Shown: positions 7,768 through 16,998, numbered from the stretch's first letter. The stretch is 64,000 bases of DNA from Luteipulveratus flavus (GCF_029439465.1 NZ_JAROAV010000012.1:1-64000); one strand, 5' to 3'. Translations and numbers: made by a program. The notes: generated by a model not told the origin, from the letters alone.

Positions 7768-8976
7768 ATGTGGCGTCAGCCGAGACCGGTGTGGGCCGTG
7801 GCCTTCGCCTCCGTCATCGCCTTCATGGGGATCGGGCTGGTCGACCCGATCCTGAAGCCGATCGCCGATGACCTGGGCGCCAGCGCATCGCAGGTGTCAC
7901 TGCTGTTCACGAGCTACATGGCCGTGATGGGCGTGGCGATGATCGTGACCGGGGCCGTCTCCAGCCGCATCGGGGCCAAGTGGACACTGCTGGCCGGCCT
8001 GGCGGTGATCGTCGTCGGGTCCGCGCTCGCCGGGATGCAGGACGGCGTCGCCGGCATCGTCGCGTTCCGGGCCGTCTGGGGTCTCGGCAACGCGTTGTTC
8101 GTCGCCACTGCGCTCGCGACGATCGTCCGGTCGGCCCGCGGGTCGACGGCTCAGGCGATCATCCTGTACGAGGCCGCGCTCGGCGTCGGTATCGCCACCG
8201 GTCCGCTGATCGGCGGGCTGCTCGGCAACATCTCCTGGCGCGGGCCGTTCTTCGGGGTCGCCGCGCTGATGGTGGTCGCGTTCGTCCTCACGTCGGTGAT
8301 GCTGCCGGCCACGCCCACCCATGGCCGGCCCACGTCGCTGGCCGAGCCGTTCCGGGCGCTACGCCACCGCAGCCTGCTCACCGTCGCGCTCACCGCGCTG
8401 CTGTACAACTTCGGCTTCTTCACCCTGCTGGCGTTCACCCCGTTCCCGCTCGGCATGGGTGCGATCCCCGTCGGGTTCGTGTTCTTCGGCTGGGGTCTGC
8501 TGCTCGCCATCAGCTCGGTCGTGGTCGCGCCGCGCCTGCAGGCCGCGTTCGGCACCCTGCGCTCGACGCTGCTGGCGCTCCTCGGGTTCGCCGTCATCCT
8601 CGCGGTGATGGCGCTGTTCACCGACAGCAAGCCGGTGCTGATCGTCTGCGTGATCGCCGCGGGCTTCTTCCTCGGTATCAACAACACGCTGGTGACCGAG
8701 TCGGTCATGAAGGCCGCGCCGATCGAGCGCGGCGTGGCCTCGGCGGCGTACAGCTTCGTCCGGTTCGCCGGCGGGGCCGTCGCACCCTGGCTGGCCGGCA
8801 AGCTCGGCGAGGAGGTCAGCCCGCACCTGCCGTTCTGGGTCGGCGCCGTGGCCGTGCTGCTCGCGATGGGCGTGCTGTTCTCGGGCCGCCGCGTTCTCTC
8901 GCACCTGGACGACGAGGAGTCGGCCGACGAGGAGAGCCTGGACGAGGCCGAGGCGATGACCCTGTCCGACGCCTGA
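7768..8976 (+). CDS. MFS transporter (probable drug/metabolite exporter)
   Basis: The 402-residue integral membrane protein has roughly a dozen hydrophobic segments. The first begins at WAVAFASVIAFMGIGLVDPI, a DHA1-like start with the conserved D near helix 1. GAVSSRIGAKW matches the loop 2-3 signature and GVGIATGPLIGGLLG resembles the exporter-type motif C. The tail is acidic (HLDDEESADEESLDEAEAM). GAGGGA lies 7 nt before the ATG at 7768, which I prefer to the ATG at 7753. Adjacent MarR control suggests drug or toxin efflux; the substrate is unknown. Confidence 0.87.
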   Translation: MWRQPRPVWAVAFASVIAFMGIGLVDPILKPIADDLGASASQVSLLFTSYMAVMGVAMIVTGAVSSRIGAKWTLLAGLAVIVVGSALAGMQDGVAGIVAFRAVWGLGNALFVATALATIVRSARGSTAQAIILYEAALGVGIATGPLIGGLLGNISWRGPFFGVAALMVVAFVLTSVMLPATPTHGRPTSLAEPFRALRHRSLLTVALTALLYNFGFFTLLAFTPFPLGMGAIPVGFVFFGWGLLLAISSVVVAPRLQAAFGTLRSTLLALLGFAVILAVMALFTDSKPVLIVCVIAAGFFLGINNTLVTESVMKAAPIERGVASAAYSFVRFAGGAVAPWLAGKLGEEVSPHLPFWVGAVAVLLAMGVLFSGRRVLSHLDDEESADEESLDEAEAMTLSDA

Positions 8977-9044
8977 GCGCAGTCAGACCGGTCGCCGCGC
9001 AGCGAGTGAGCGTGCCGCGAATCGCCGGGGCAGCGGCGACGAGC

Positions 9045-10472
9045 TCAGCGCTGGATGTCCCCGCTCGTACGGCGGTGTCGGCCGGCGTGCCGAGTGGGGG
9101 CGGCCGCCGTCGTGATCGGGAGGCCGGGCCGCGCGCCGAGCGGCGGCTGGGGTGGGCGCACTCCCGCCGGCACCGCCGGTTCGCGTACGGCCGCGTGCCG
9201 GGCCCGGTGGGGCGTGATCGGCTGTAGCGGGGGTAGGTCCGCGGCTCCGGCACCCGCGGCGAGGTGCGCGTCCAGGTCGGCCTGCGCGAACCGCCCGAGG
9301 TCGGCCGTCTCCAGCACGTACGCCTCGAACCCCGGCACCGCGAACGACACCCGTCCGCTGCCGGCGCCGTCGATGACGCCCTGCTCGACGAGGCTCTCCC
9401 GCACCGGGGCGAGCTCCTGGGCCGGGCGGCCCAGCAGCATCGCGACGTGGTCGGTGCGCGCCTCGCCGATGGGGTTCGTGGTCTGGGCCATCACGCGCAG
9501 GTAGGCGCGCTGCTCGTCGGTGGCCCGCCGCCAGGTCGCGCCGAAGGTGCTGGCGTGCAGCCGTTCCTGGACCAGGTCGATGCCGGCGAGCGCGTGCGGC
9601 AGCCCGACGTGCGGCGACGCCCCGATCGGTGCGGCCTGCGCCCAGGCCTCGTGCGCGTACGTCCGCAACAGCTGCGGTGATCCCTGCGCCCCGGCGACGA
9701 TCTCCTCCAGGGCGCGCGGGTCCCACGTGACGCCGAGCCGCTCGGCCGGCTCGAGCACCGCGCGGCGCGCCGCCTCGTCGTCCAGCCGCACCATCGCGAC
9801 GTACGTGACCGTCTCGTCCAGGCCCCCGGCGGCGGTGATGCGGTCCACGGCGGCGGGCAGCCCCGCCGCGACGACCGCGAGCGGCACCGGCTTCCCGTCC
9901 GGGCTCGCACCGACCGCGTCCCGGAGCGCATGGGTCAGCACGGCGAAGTCCTCGGACGAGCCGGCGTGGACGTCGTCGATGGCGACGACGAGCCCGGCGT
10001 GACCCTTGCGGACGGCGGTTCTCGCCGCCTTGCGCAGGAGGTCGGCCAACGCGCCGCGGCTTACCTCGGCGTCGGGCCGAGCCTTGGTGGCGACGCCGAT
10101 CGCGTTGAGGGACAACCCGATTCGGGCCTCCGACTCGTGGGTCGTGTCACGGGCGTGCCAGCGTCGCGCCCACCAGGTGATGCGGCGGAAGCGTTCTCGT
10201 ACGGCCCGTTCGAGCAGGTGGCTCGCCCGGCTCGTGTCGTCGAGGGTCAGGTCCACGCACACGAACCCGTCCCGTACGGCGTCGTGCGCCAGAGCCTGCA
10301 TCGCCGCCGACGCGCCGTGCCCCTGGCGACCCACGAGCACCGGGATCTGCGGCATGGCCAGGCCGGTGGCGGCGACCTGGGCCAGTCCGTCCCGGGCGCG
10401 ACGCAGGGCCGCAGAGGCCGACGTGGACACGGCCGGGCGGATCGTGTCGTCCTGCTCGTACGGGTTGCGCAT
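9045..10472 (-). CDS. AAA-type ATPase-like protein with degenerate Walker A
   Basis: The 475-residue protein resembles the intact ATPase at 43982-45196. Both begin with an RNPY motif, both carry an ATxxERxYLRxMA stretch, and both carry the C-terminal pattern LGRxxQxLxPxRxxLxxxGxI followed by GRxxFxVPxFxxY, suggesting a winged-helix end. In the P-loop position this one reads VGRQGHGASA (about 47-56) where the paralogue reads TGLRGVGKTV, so the catalytic Lys is missing; VVAIDDVHAG is the Walker B region. It ends in about 70 Pro/Arg/Ala-rich residues absent from the paralogue. It is the last gene of the secretion-type operon. AGGAG precedes the ATG. It may be structural rather than an active ATPase. 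Confidence 0.8.
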   Translation of the reverse strand: MRNPYEQDDTIRPAVSTSASAALRRARDGLAQVAATGLAMPQIPVLVGRQGHGASAAMQALAHDAVRDGFVCVDLTLDDTSRASHLLERAVRERFRRITWWARRWHARDTTHESEARIGLSLNAIGVATKARPDAEVSRGALADLLRKAARTAVRKGHAGLVVAIDDVHAGSSEDFAVLTHALRDAVGASPDGKPVPLAVVAAGLPAAVDRITAAGGLDETVTYVAMVRLDDEAARRAVLEPAERLGVTWDPRALEEIVAGAQGSPQLLRTYAHEAWAQAAPIGASPHVGLPHALAGIDLVQERLHASTFGATWRRATDEQRAYLRVMAQTTNPIGEARTDHVAMLLGRPAQELAPVRESLVEQGVIDGAGSGRVSFAVPGFEAYVLETADLGRFAQADLDAHLAAGAGAADLPPLQPITPHRARHAAVREPAVPAGVRPPQPPLGARPGLPITTAAAPTRHAGRHRRTSGDIQR

Positions 10473-10508
10473 AGCGGTCTCCTCGGTCGGTCGTACGCGG
10501 TGAGCGGC

Positions 10509-11573
10509 TCAGCGCTCGACGGCTCCGTCGCGTCGTGGCCCGGGGCGGTCGGTCTGGCGGGTGGGCGGCTGCCCGGGGCGTCCGGTCGCGCGCTGCACGG
10601 CGGCGGACGGCGGCTGCTGGAACGCGCTGCCTCGCGCGCCACGCACCTGGGCGACGTCGGACGCCGGCCCGGCCGGGGACGTGCGCGAGGCGGAGTCCGA
10701 CACCAGGCGAGGTGCGGCCTCGCCCTCCGGCAGCCGGTAGCGCACCGTGCGGTGACCGTGCGCCTGCTCGACGTGGTCCACGGTGTGGGCACAGCTCGAC
10801 CGGCCGTCCTCGTTCTGGAACAGGCTGCGCGCGAAAGCCGGTGGTACCCAACGGCCACCCAGCCTGGCGTCCTGCTCGGTGCGCGTGGTGCCGGTCGCAG
10901 CCTCCTCGCGGCCTGAGCGCCACCGGCCGAGCGCCCGTTGCTCGGACTGCGCCTGCGTGCACTCGACGTCGACGACCGTGACGGAGTAGCCCGCGTCGCG
11001 CAGCTGACCCATCAGCCGGTCCGCACTCGCCTGATGGCTCAGGGTGCCGTCGATGACGACGCGGTCACCGCGCTCCAATGCGTCGCGGGTCGCCTGCTGG
11101 GCCAGCAGACCGGACTCGCCGTGGACGAGCGAGGCGAACTCCCGTGGCTGGAACTCGTGCCCCTGCGCCTCGTACGCCCGCACCTCCGGGCCCTTGATCC
11201 ACGACTCGTACGACCCGTCGCGCAGCGCCTCGTCCAGCAGCGCGTCCTTGAAGTCGTCGGAGTTGATGACGAGCCACTGCTCCTGCGAGCTGCCCTGGCC
11301 GCGGACGACGTCGTCCAGAGACGAGGACTTGCCGGCCCCCGGAGGACCGGCGAGCACGATGGCCTGCCGGTCCTGCACGACGGCGGGGTGGGCGTCCCGG
11401 AACTCCTGGAGCACCCGCTCGTGCAGCCGGTCGCGGCCGGCGCGGGGCTCGGGTCCGTCGGGACCCTGTCGCCACCACGACGGGTTGCGCAGCGTGCTGC
11501 GCTCGCCGTCGGCGGTCAGCGGGCCGCTCGCCGACGTCAGCTCCTCGAGCGCGTGCTGGTGGGCATCGGTCAC
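10509..11573 (-). CDS. Zeta-toxin-family P-loop kinase
   Basis: The 354-residue protein has Walker A GPPGAGKSSS (about 76-85), INSDDFKDALL (about 104-113), the segment HGESGLLAQQATRDAL and VVIDGTLSHQ, in the order seen in zeta/PezT kinases, which phosphorylate UDP-GlcNAc or related substrates. The N-terminal ~45 and C-terminal ~100 residues are polar and probably disordered. The GTG at 11573 is chosen because it follows the upstream gene by 7 nt with an AGGTG-like site. The preceding small HTH protein is a candidate antitoxin. Zeta-like kinases are often carried by conjugative elements, but a function in transfer is not excluded. Confidence 0.8.
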   Translation of the reverse strand: MTDAHQHALEELTSASGPLTADGERSTLRNPSWWRQGPDGPEPRAGRDRLHERVLQEFRDAHPAVVQDRQAIVLAGPPGAGKSSSLDDVVRGQGSSQEQWLVINSDDFKDALLDEALRDGSYESWIKGPEVRAYEAQGHEFQPREFASLVHGESGLLAQQATRDALERGDRVVIDGTLSHQASADRLMGQLRDAGYSVTVVDVECTQAQSEQRALGRWRSGREEAATGTTRTEQDARLGGRWVPPAFARSLFQNEDGRSSCAHTVDHVEQAHGHRTVRYRLPEGEAAPRLVSDSASRTSPAGPASDVAQVRGARGSAFQQPPSAAVQRATGRPGQPPTRQTDRPGPRRDGAVER

Positions 11574-11580
11574 GGCGAGA

Positions 11581-12054
11581 TCACCTGCTGTACCCGCGGC
11601 GGTCGAGGATCGCGTCGTAGTCCTCGTCGGTGATCCAGCCACGTCGCCGGGCGTCCGTCACGTCGTCCCACGGGTGAGCGTCGGCGACGTAGTTCCACTC
11701 CTCGTTCGCGCGCGAGTGGTCGCGGGGCGGGTAGGGCCAGTCGGCCAGCTGCTGGAGCATCGTCGGCCGGTCGATCATCCGGACGGCGTACCGCTGGGCG
11801 ATCTCCCGAGGCGAGGCGCCGACGAACCCCTCGGGGACCGGGGCCGCGTCACGGGCGACCTTGAGCCGCTGGCTGACGGCGCCCTGGGAGACCCCGAGCG
11901 TGTCGGCGAGGGTCTGCTGGCGTACGCCGGCCGCGATCGCGGCGAGCATCGCCCGCTGGGTGTCGAGCCGCGCGACGTCCTCGAGGGCGCGGCTGATCTG
12001 CGCCTGGGCGAGGAGCTGCTGCTGCTGGAGGGAGAGAGCGGTCATGGTAGTCAT
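11581..12054 (-). CDS. Helix-turn-helix protein, candidate antitoxin/regulator for the zeta kinase
   Basis: The 157-residue protein has a coiled N-terminus (SLQQQQLLAQAQISRALEDV), then a helix-turn-helix at about 40-72 (IAAGVRQQTLADTLGVSQGAV followed by SQRLK). Its C-terminal half is Trp/Asp/Arg-rich (WPYPPRDHSR, WNYVADAHPWDDV). It has its own AT-rich promoter upstream, unlike its neighbours, so the HTH-zeta pair can be expressed apart from the secretion genes, as toxin-antitoxin pairs often are. The antitoxin role is inferred from position only. ATG at 12054 or GTG at 12057 are both possible. Confidence 0.72.
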   Translation of the reverse strand: MTTMTALSLQQQQLLAQAQISRALEDVARLDTQRAMLAAIAAGVRQQTLADTLGVSQGAVSQRLKVARDAAPVPEGFVGASPREIAQRYAVRMIDRPTMLQQLADWPYPPRDHSRANEEWNYVADAHPWDDVTDARRRGWITDEDYDAILDRRGYSR

Positions 12055-12066
12055 CACCTGAGTCCT

Positions 12067-12092
12067 TTCATGACAAATATTAGCAACCTTAT
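12067..12092 (-). promoter_or_regulatory. Internal promoter of the HTH-zeta pair
   Basis: On the minus strand an AT-rich segment contains GCTAATATTTG with a TAATAT -10 (12077-12082), followed by AAAGGA as ribosome site before the start at 12054/12057. It is the only AT-rich patch between operon genes here. No clear -35 was seen. Confidence 0.45.
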
Positions 12093-12105
12093 GAGCGGGC
12101 GTCGA

Positions 12106-12798
12106 CTACCCGACCGACGGACCCTGCGTCCGCCGCGACCGACGTGCCGGCCGTACGCGGGCCCTCGCCTGAGCGGGTGCCTGCCCCGGCGGCGAGCCGG
12201 CCCGCGCCGGTGTCGCCCGGTCCCGGACCGCCGCGCTCGCGGGGTGCGCCTGGCCACGGTCCGCGTCCAGCCGGGCCGCGCGGGCCTCCGCGCCGACGCC
12301 CGCCCGGTCGAGCCGGTCGGCCAGGCCCTCGCGGCGGGCGGAGGAGTCCCACAGCGACCGTTCCTGCGCGTGGTGGCGGGACAGCTCGTCCTGCGGGCCG
12401 GCCTGCCGGCCGTGATCGAAGTCGCGGGCGACCGAGGCGTCGACCCCCTGCGCCGACGCCTCGCCCGCACGGACCCGGTCGCCGTCCTCGTCCGGGCGCC
12501 GGTCCACGTGCTGCTCCGCCTCGACGGCGGTCTCGCGGGAGAGGCCGCGTGCGCCCTCCCGGTCCAGCTGAGCGTCGTACCGCTCGCGGTCGGCCTGCCG
12601 GTGGTCGTGGTGCGCCTGACCGCGCAGGGTGCGCACCTCTGCGTCGCGCCCGGGCACCGGGTCGTCGGCCGCCCAGCGCCGCCCCACCGTCGACTCACGC
12701 TCGAGCCGGCGCCGCTGCGCTCGCGTCGATCCCTCCGTGAAGGACCGCCACCCGTCTCGCAGCTCGTGCTCGATGCCGTCGTGCTCGTCCGGGTCCAT
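12106..12798 (-). CDS. Highly charged Arg/Asp/Glu-rich protein of the secretion operon
   Basis: The 230-residue soluble protein is extremely rich in Arg, Asp, Glu, Ala and Gln (for example RAQRRRLERES and HHDHRQADRERYDAQ). It probably forms long helices or disordered segments, ending in a basic tail. No family was recognised. It lies between the DUF4913 gene (4 nt gap) and the HTH gene, so it is co-transcribed with the coupling protein. Reading-frame quality and tight packing argue that it is real; an accessory DNA- or RNA-binding role is speculation. Confidence 0.6.
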   Translation of the reverse strand: MDPDEHDGIEHELRDGWRSFTEGSTRAQRRRLERESTVGRRWAADDPVPGRDAEVRTLRGQAHHDHRQADRERYDAQLDREGARGLSRETAVEAEQHVDRRPDEDGDRVRAGEASAQGVDASVARDFDHGRQAGPQDELSRHHAQERSLWDSSARREGLADRLDRAGVGAEARAARLDADRGQAHPASAAVRDRATPARAGSPPGQAPAQARARVRPARRSRRTQGPSVG

Positions 12799-12802
12799 CG
12801 GC

Positions 12803-13204
12803 TCAGGCCTCCTCGTCGAACAGTCCGGCCGGTGCCGGCTCCAGCGGCAGCGGCGGCAGCGGGCGGGCGGCGTGGCCGCGGGTGACGCCGCACCCCTTGA
12901 ACGGTCCGTCGCCGTCGGTCAGGGCGGCCAGCTGGTAGTCCGCGTGGTCGCGCCACCAGGACGCCATCCCGAGCGCGGGGTCCAGCCGCAGGCTCTCGAA
13001 CGCGCGCCACAGCGCGTCCAGCCGCGACACCGCCTCGGCGTGACACCACCAGCGCGGGCACCAGGCCAGGCCGGAGCCGTGCTCGACGGGCCGCCGGTAC
13101 ACGGTCGCCACCCACTCGACGAAGTCCGGCAGCGTCGGGAAGTGCAGCCGCGGCTCCTCGGGCACGTCAGTCCAGTCCTGGGCGAAGTCGGTCATCGAGC
13201 TCAT
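12803..13204 (-). CDS. DUF4913 family protein
   Basis: The 133-residue protein matches the DUF4913 pattern: FPTLPDFVEWV, LAWCPRWWCHAEAVSRLDAL, WRAFESLRLDPALGMASWW, RDHADYQLAAL and GPFKGCG. This family occurs beside conjugation genes in actinobacterial mobile elements; its function is unknown. Conserved Trp, Cys and His residues could bind metal. Its ATG overlaps the stop of the VirD4-like gene by 4 nt (ATGA), showing translational coupling to the coupling protein. Confidence 0.82.
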   Translation of the reverse strand: MSSMTDFAQDWTDVPEEPRLHFPTLPDFVEWVATVYRRPVEHGSGLAWCPRWWCHAEAVSRLDALWRAFESLRLDPALGMASWWRDHADYQLAALTDGDGPFKGCGVTRGHAARPLPPLPLEPAPAGLFDEEA

Positions 13205-14964
13205 CGCACGGCCTCCTGGGCTGCCACGGCGTCGGCGCTCTGCCGGGCCTGGGTGATGGTGGTCGCCGCGCCGGGGTCGTACGCCGCTATCGAGGCCTGC
13301 ACGGCCTCCGCGTGCGGTCCGGTCATCCACGGCTGCGTACGGATCAGGACGGGCCGGGCGCCGGAGGGGAACACCACCGCGCGCCCCTTCGGCATCGAGG
13401 CGAGGTCGGCGACGGACAGCACGCGTGTCTCGCGGTACTGCCGGGACGTCGACCGGCCGTCCTTGCCGCGGTTCACCGAGGTGGACACGACCTCGAAGTC
13501 GCCCACCAGCTCGGACATCTCGCGCAGGAACTCCGCCTCGGAGACGCCGCCGCCGTACACCCGGATGTTCGCGGCCGACCACAGCTTGCGCATCCCGTCA
13601 CGGCCCCACACCTCGACGCCCTGCGACCACGACTGCAGGATCGTCATCGGGATGATCCCGCGAGATCCGTAGTGGGAGTAGAGGTTAGGCAGCTCGCGCC
13701 AGCGGCAGACGTTGGCCGCCTCGTCGAGGACGGCCAGCATGGGTACGCCGAGCCGGCCGCCCGGGGACACCTTCGCCAGGTCTTCGGCCGCGTTCGCGAC
13801 GGCGACGGTCATCGACGTCACGAGCGGACCCGCCGTACCGCGCCCCTCCTTGGAGAGCATGTAGAGCGTGCCGCCCTGCGCGACGAACGCGCGGACGTCG
13901 AACCGTGGCCGCCCGTCCTGCGGGTCGCCGGTGCACCAGCGCAGCGCCTCGCGGTTGGTCAGCCACGACGCCGCCTTGAGCGCGGTGCCGTAGACACCCC
14001 CGCGCTGCTTGTCGGGCGCGTTGACGTGCGCTCGTACGGTGGCGGCGGTCAGCGGGTACCGCTGGTCCAGCAGGAAGGCCGGCTCGTCGTCGGTCGGGTT
14101 CGTCAGCCACAGGTAGACCTGGGTGACCGGGCGCCCGTCCTCGGCGGCGGCCAGGATCAGACCGGCCAGCAGGTCTTGCGCGGCCGAGTCGAAGAACGCG
14201 TCCGTCTTCGCGTCGGCCGCTCGCGAGTACGCCATCCACAGGTCGGCCATCTCCGCGGCGCGCACCTCGTCGGTGATGGCGTCCAGCGGGTTCCACCACC
14301 ACGCGGGGCGCTCGCCGACGATGCCCTGTGGGTCGAACACCCACACCTGCCCGGCGGACTGCCGCGGCCCGCGAGTGGCGTCGACGACGTCCCGCTTGTT
14401 CGAGGTGACCAGCACCGTGCCGGGCGCGGCCAGGATCGCCGGGATCGCCCGCGACGTCGTCTTGCCCGTCCGCGGCCCCCAGATGTCGATGTGCGTGTCC
14501 TCCCACGACCCGTACACCGGCGTGCCACCGGCGACCGCGCGCCCGACGGGGACACCCGGCTCGCCGCTCACGCCGAGGCGCTGCGCGGTCTGCTGGACGC
14601 CATGACGGGACTGAGCCTGCAGGTCACGGCCGTGGCCCATGTGCCGGGCGGCGCGGTCCGCGGTCGGGCGCCGCTTGCGCCGCCGCCACCACACGAGCGT
14701 CGGGACGAGCAGCAGCAGGAGCAGGGCGACCTCGCCGCCGAGGACGAGGCTGGTGCTCGGCGTCCACGGGACCGTGCCGCCGAGCACGCCGAAGAACGTC
14801 TCGAAGAATCCGTTCGTCGGCAGGGTCCGGTCGTCCAGGGACGCGGACAGCTGTACGGCCGCGTACACCGCGCCGACCACACCCGCGATCAGGGCGACGC
14901 CTCCGAGGACGAGCGCGCCCTCGGCTCCGTCAGGACTTCCGGTACGCCGGTTCGTCTGGGCCAT
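13201..14964 (-). CDS. Type IV secretion coupling protein (VirD4/TraG-like ATPase)
   Basis: The 587-residue protein has two N-terminal membrane segments (about 18-40 and 72-92), a basic stretch, then the motor domain with Walker A GPRTGKTT (163-170) and Walker B MLAVLDEAAN (D414, E415). NVCRWRELPNLYSHYGSRGI and TILQSWSQG follow as in TraG/TraD proteins. Such ATPases dock substrate (relaxase-DNA or protein) to a type IV channel. The ATG at 14964 overlaps the preceding stop by 1 nt (TGATG). It is the coupling ATPase of this locus; no relaxase gene is in the window to show what it delivers. Confidence 0.9.
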   Translation of the reverse strand: MAQTNRRTGSPDGAEGALVLGGVALIAGVVGAVYAAVQLSASLDDRTLPTNGFFETFFGVLGGTVPWTPSTSLVLGGEVALLLLLLVPTLVWWRRRKRRPTADRAARHMGHGRDLQAQSRHGVQQTAQRLGVSGEPGVPVGRAVAGGTPVYGSWEDTHIDIWGPRTGKTTSRAIPAILAAPGTVLVTSNKRDVVDATRGPRQSAGQVWVFDPQGIVGERPAWWWNPLDAITDEVRAAEMADLWMAYSRAADAKTDAFFDSAAQDLLAGLILAAAEDGRPVTQVYLWLTNPTDDEPAFLLDQRYPLTAATVRAHVNAPDKQRGGVYGTALKAASWLTNREALRWCTGDPQDGRPRFDVRAFVAQGGTLYMLSKEGRGTAGPLVTSMTVAVANAAEDLAKVSPGGRLGVPMLAVLDEAANVCRWRELPNLYSHYGSRGIIPMTILQSWSQGVEVWGRDGMRKLWSAANIRVYGGGVSEAEFLREMSELVGDFEVVSTSVNRGKDGRSTSRQYRETRVLSVADLASMPKGRAVVFPSGARPVLIRTQPWMTGPHAEAVQASIAAYDPGAATTITQARQSADAVAAQEAVR

Positions 14965-16988
14965 CAGACCGTCACCTCCTGCTGTACGGGCGCGGGTACG
15001 TCGTCCCGCTCGACCAGGCCGATGCGCGAGGTCTCGGCCCACTTCTGGTTGGTGTTGTTGACCGCGAGCTCGGCCTGGGTCAGCTGCACCGAGACCGGGA
15101 TGCCCGGACGGCCACCGACCTTGATCAGGAACTTGCCTCGCCCGGGCGGTGCGGACTCACGGCCCGACTTGGGGTCCCAGGCCGGCGGGTCGGTCCAGGA
15201 GACGAGCTCGTTCTGCTCGACCCGCGACAGGGGGACGACGTCGGTCAGTGACGGCATCTCGGCCGACGGGAGGCCACCGCAGACGACCATGCCGGCCCGC
15301 TCGACGAAGCCCTTGGCCTTCATCACGTCCTCCGAGGTCGCCAGCGCCTGGAGGTCGTTCATCGTGTGGCTGATCATCGCCTGGCCCACGCCGTACGTGC
15401 GGTTCAGCCGGGTGAGCGCGTCGACGCGGTCGACCATGCCCTTGCCCGAGCGCAGCGCCCGCCACAGCTCGTCCAGCACCACGAAGTAGTGCCGGCGCGG
15501 CTCGAGGCCGGCCTCGGCGAGCTCGTTGGCGATGTTGACGGTGGCGAACCCGCTGGACCAGCAGGCCATCAGCACGGCGGCCTGGAGGTCCTTGTCGCTG
15601 TCGCCGAGCGCCGAGACGTCGTACACGACCGGGCGGTCGCGCATCATCGGGTTCGTCGTTTGCGCGGAGAACAGCTCGCCGAACCGCCCGATGCCGGACA
15701 GGCCGAGCAGGCTGGCCTCCAGGGCGTCGATGCGGTCGCGGTAGCGGTTCATGTCGCCGCGGTCCAGGGCGACCGAGCGGACGTCCTCGGGCGCCTCGCG
15801 CAGGATGCGCAGCAGGTCGGCCAGCACCGGGATGCCCTCGTGCTTCTCGTCCAGCACCCGCAGCGCGCGGTCGATGATGGTGACCTCGTGGTCGGTCGGC
15901 TCGGTCTTGCGCGAGATCGTCAGCAGCGCCTCGACCATGGTCAGGCGGCGGGCGTGCGCGTCGGCCAGGACCCGCTTGCGCGCCTCGCCGGTGAGCCGGG
16001 CCGCGGCCGAGGTCGCCTCACCGGGGTCGAGCACGTTGATCGACCCGCGCCCGTGGCCGAGGGTGATGACCTGGCCGCCGAGCGCGACGATCAGGTCCAC
16101 GTAGTCGGGCTTGAGGTCGCCCAGCACCAGCGGCATCACGCCGTAGCCGGAAAGCCCTGTGCACCAACGCCGTACGAGCGTGGACTTGCCCAGGCCGGGC
16201 TTGGCGAGGATGAACGCGGACGGGTTGGAGATGAGCGCCGCCCGCTGGAACCAGCTGATCGGGTCGCAGCAGATCGCCGAGCCGGTCATGGTGTGCCGGC
16301 CCAGCGGTACGCCGACCGTGGGCGCTCCGGTACCCGCGGCGAACGGCCACATGCCGCACACCTGCACGGTCGTGCCACGGAACTCCTCCGCCGGCTGCAC
16401 CACGACGCTGCCGCCGTTGGCCGCGCCGAACCAGCCACGGGTGCCGGGACGCGCTCGGGCGGCGCGGGACTTGGCCGCCCGCTCGGCCTTGTCCTCCGCC
16501 TTCTTGGCCTGCTTCTCGCTGGGCTCCGCGGGCTCGGCCGGCGCCTGGTCCTTCTGCTTGGCCTGCTTCTTGGCGGCCTTCGCCTGCTGCCGCATCTCAC
16601 GCTTGCTCGGCTGCGCGTCGGCCTCGGGCGTGCCCGGTCCATCGGTCGACTGCGCGGGTGCGGCTGGAGCGGTCGGCTGGTCGGGTACGGCCGTCGGCGG
16701 CGTGGACCACTGGCCGCCGAGCGAGCCGGCCGGCTGCGGCTCCACCGGAGCCGGCGGTGCGGCGGGCGTGGGAGCCGGGGCCGCGGGGGCCGGCCACTGA
16801 CCACCCAGCGAACCGGGAGGAGGTGGCGTCATCCGGCGAGCTGCCGGAGCGGGCGGCCGCGGCGCCACGGGTGCGTCGGCCCGCTCCGGGGCGGGCACCA
16901 GCGGCGGCGGAGGCGTCAGCGACGGGCGACCGGTGATCGGGGGTGGGGGCACCAGCGGGGGACGCGGTGCGGGCGACGGAGTGCTCAT
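14964..16988 (-). CDS. VirB4/TraC-like type IV secretion ATPase
   Basis: The 674-residue protein has a ~125-residue Pro/Ala-rich N-terminus with a duplicated GSLGGQW heptapeptide (about 59-65 and 88-94). A Lys/Ala/Glu-rich coiled segment (about 128-180) precedes an ATPase domain with Walker A LAKPGLGKSTLV (about 261-272) and Walker B YFVVLDELWRAL (about 501-512). The late motif YGVGQAMISHTMNDLQAL is typical of VirB4-type arginine-finger regions. It powers channel assembly and transport. AGGAG precedes the ATG. The proline-rich head may mediate contacts with the membrane subunits encoded upstream. Confidence 0.9.
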   Translation of the reverse strand: MSTPSPAPRPPLVPPPPITGRPSLTPPPPLVPAPERADAPVAPRPPAPAARRMTPPPPGSLGGQWPAPAAPAPTPAAPPAPVEPQPAGSLGGQWSTPPTAVPDQPTAPAAPAQSTDGPGTPEADAQPSKREMRQQAKAAKKQAKQKDQAPAEPAEPSEKQAKKAEDKAERAAKSRAARARPGTRGWFGAANGGSVVVQPAEEFRGTTVQVCGMWPFAAGTGAPTVGVPLGRHTMTGSAICCDPISWFQRAALISNPSAFILAKPGLGKSTLVRRWCTGLSGYGVMPLVLGDLKPDYVDLIVALGGQVITLGHGRGSINVLDPGEATSAAARLTGEARKRVLADAHARRLTMVEALLTISRKTEPTDHEVTIIDRALRVLDEKHEGIPVLADLLRILREAPEDVRSVALDRGDMNRYRDRIDALEASLLGLSGIGRFGELFSAQTTNPMMRDRPVVYDVSALGDSDKDLQAAVLMACWSSGFATVNIANELAEAGLEPRRHYFVVLDELWRALRSGKGMVDRVDALTRLNRTYGVGQAMISHTMNDLQALATSEDVMKAKGFVERAGMVVCGGLPSAEMPSLTDVVPLSRVEQNELVSWTDPPAWDPKSGRESAPPGRGKFLIKVGGRPGIPVSVQLTQAELAVNNTNQKWAETSRIGLVERDDVPAPVQQEVTV

Positions 16989-16998
16989 CGGTGTCTCC

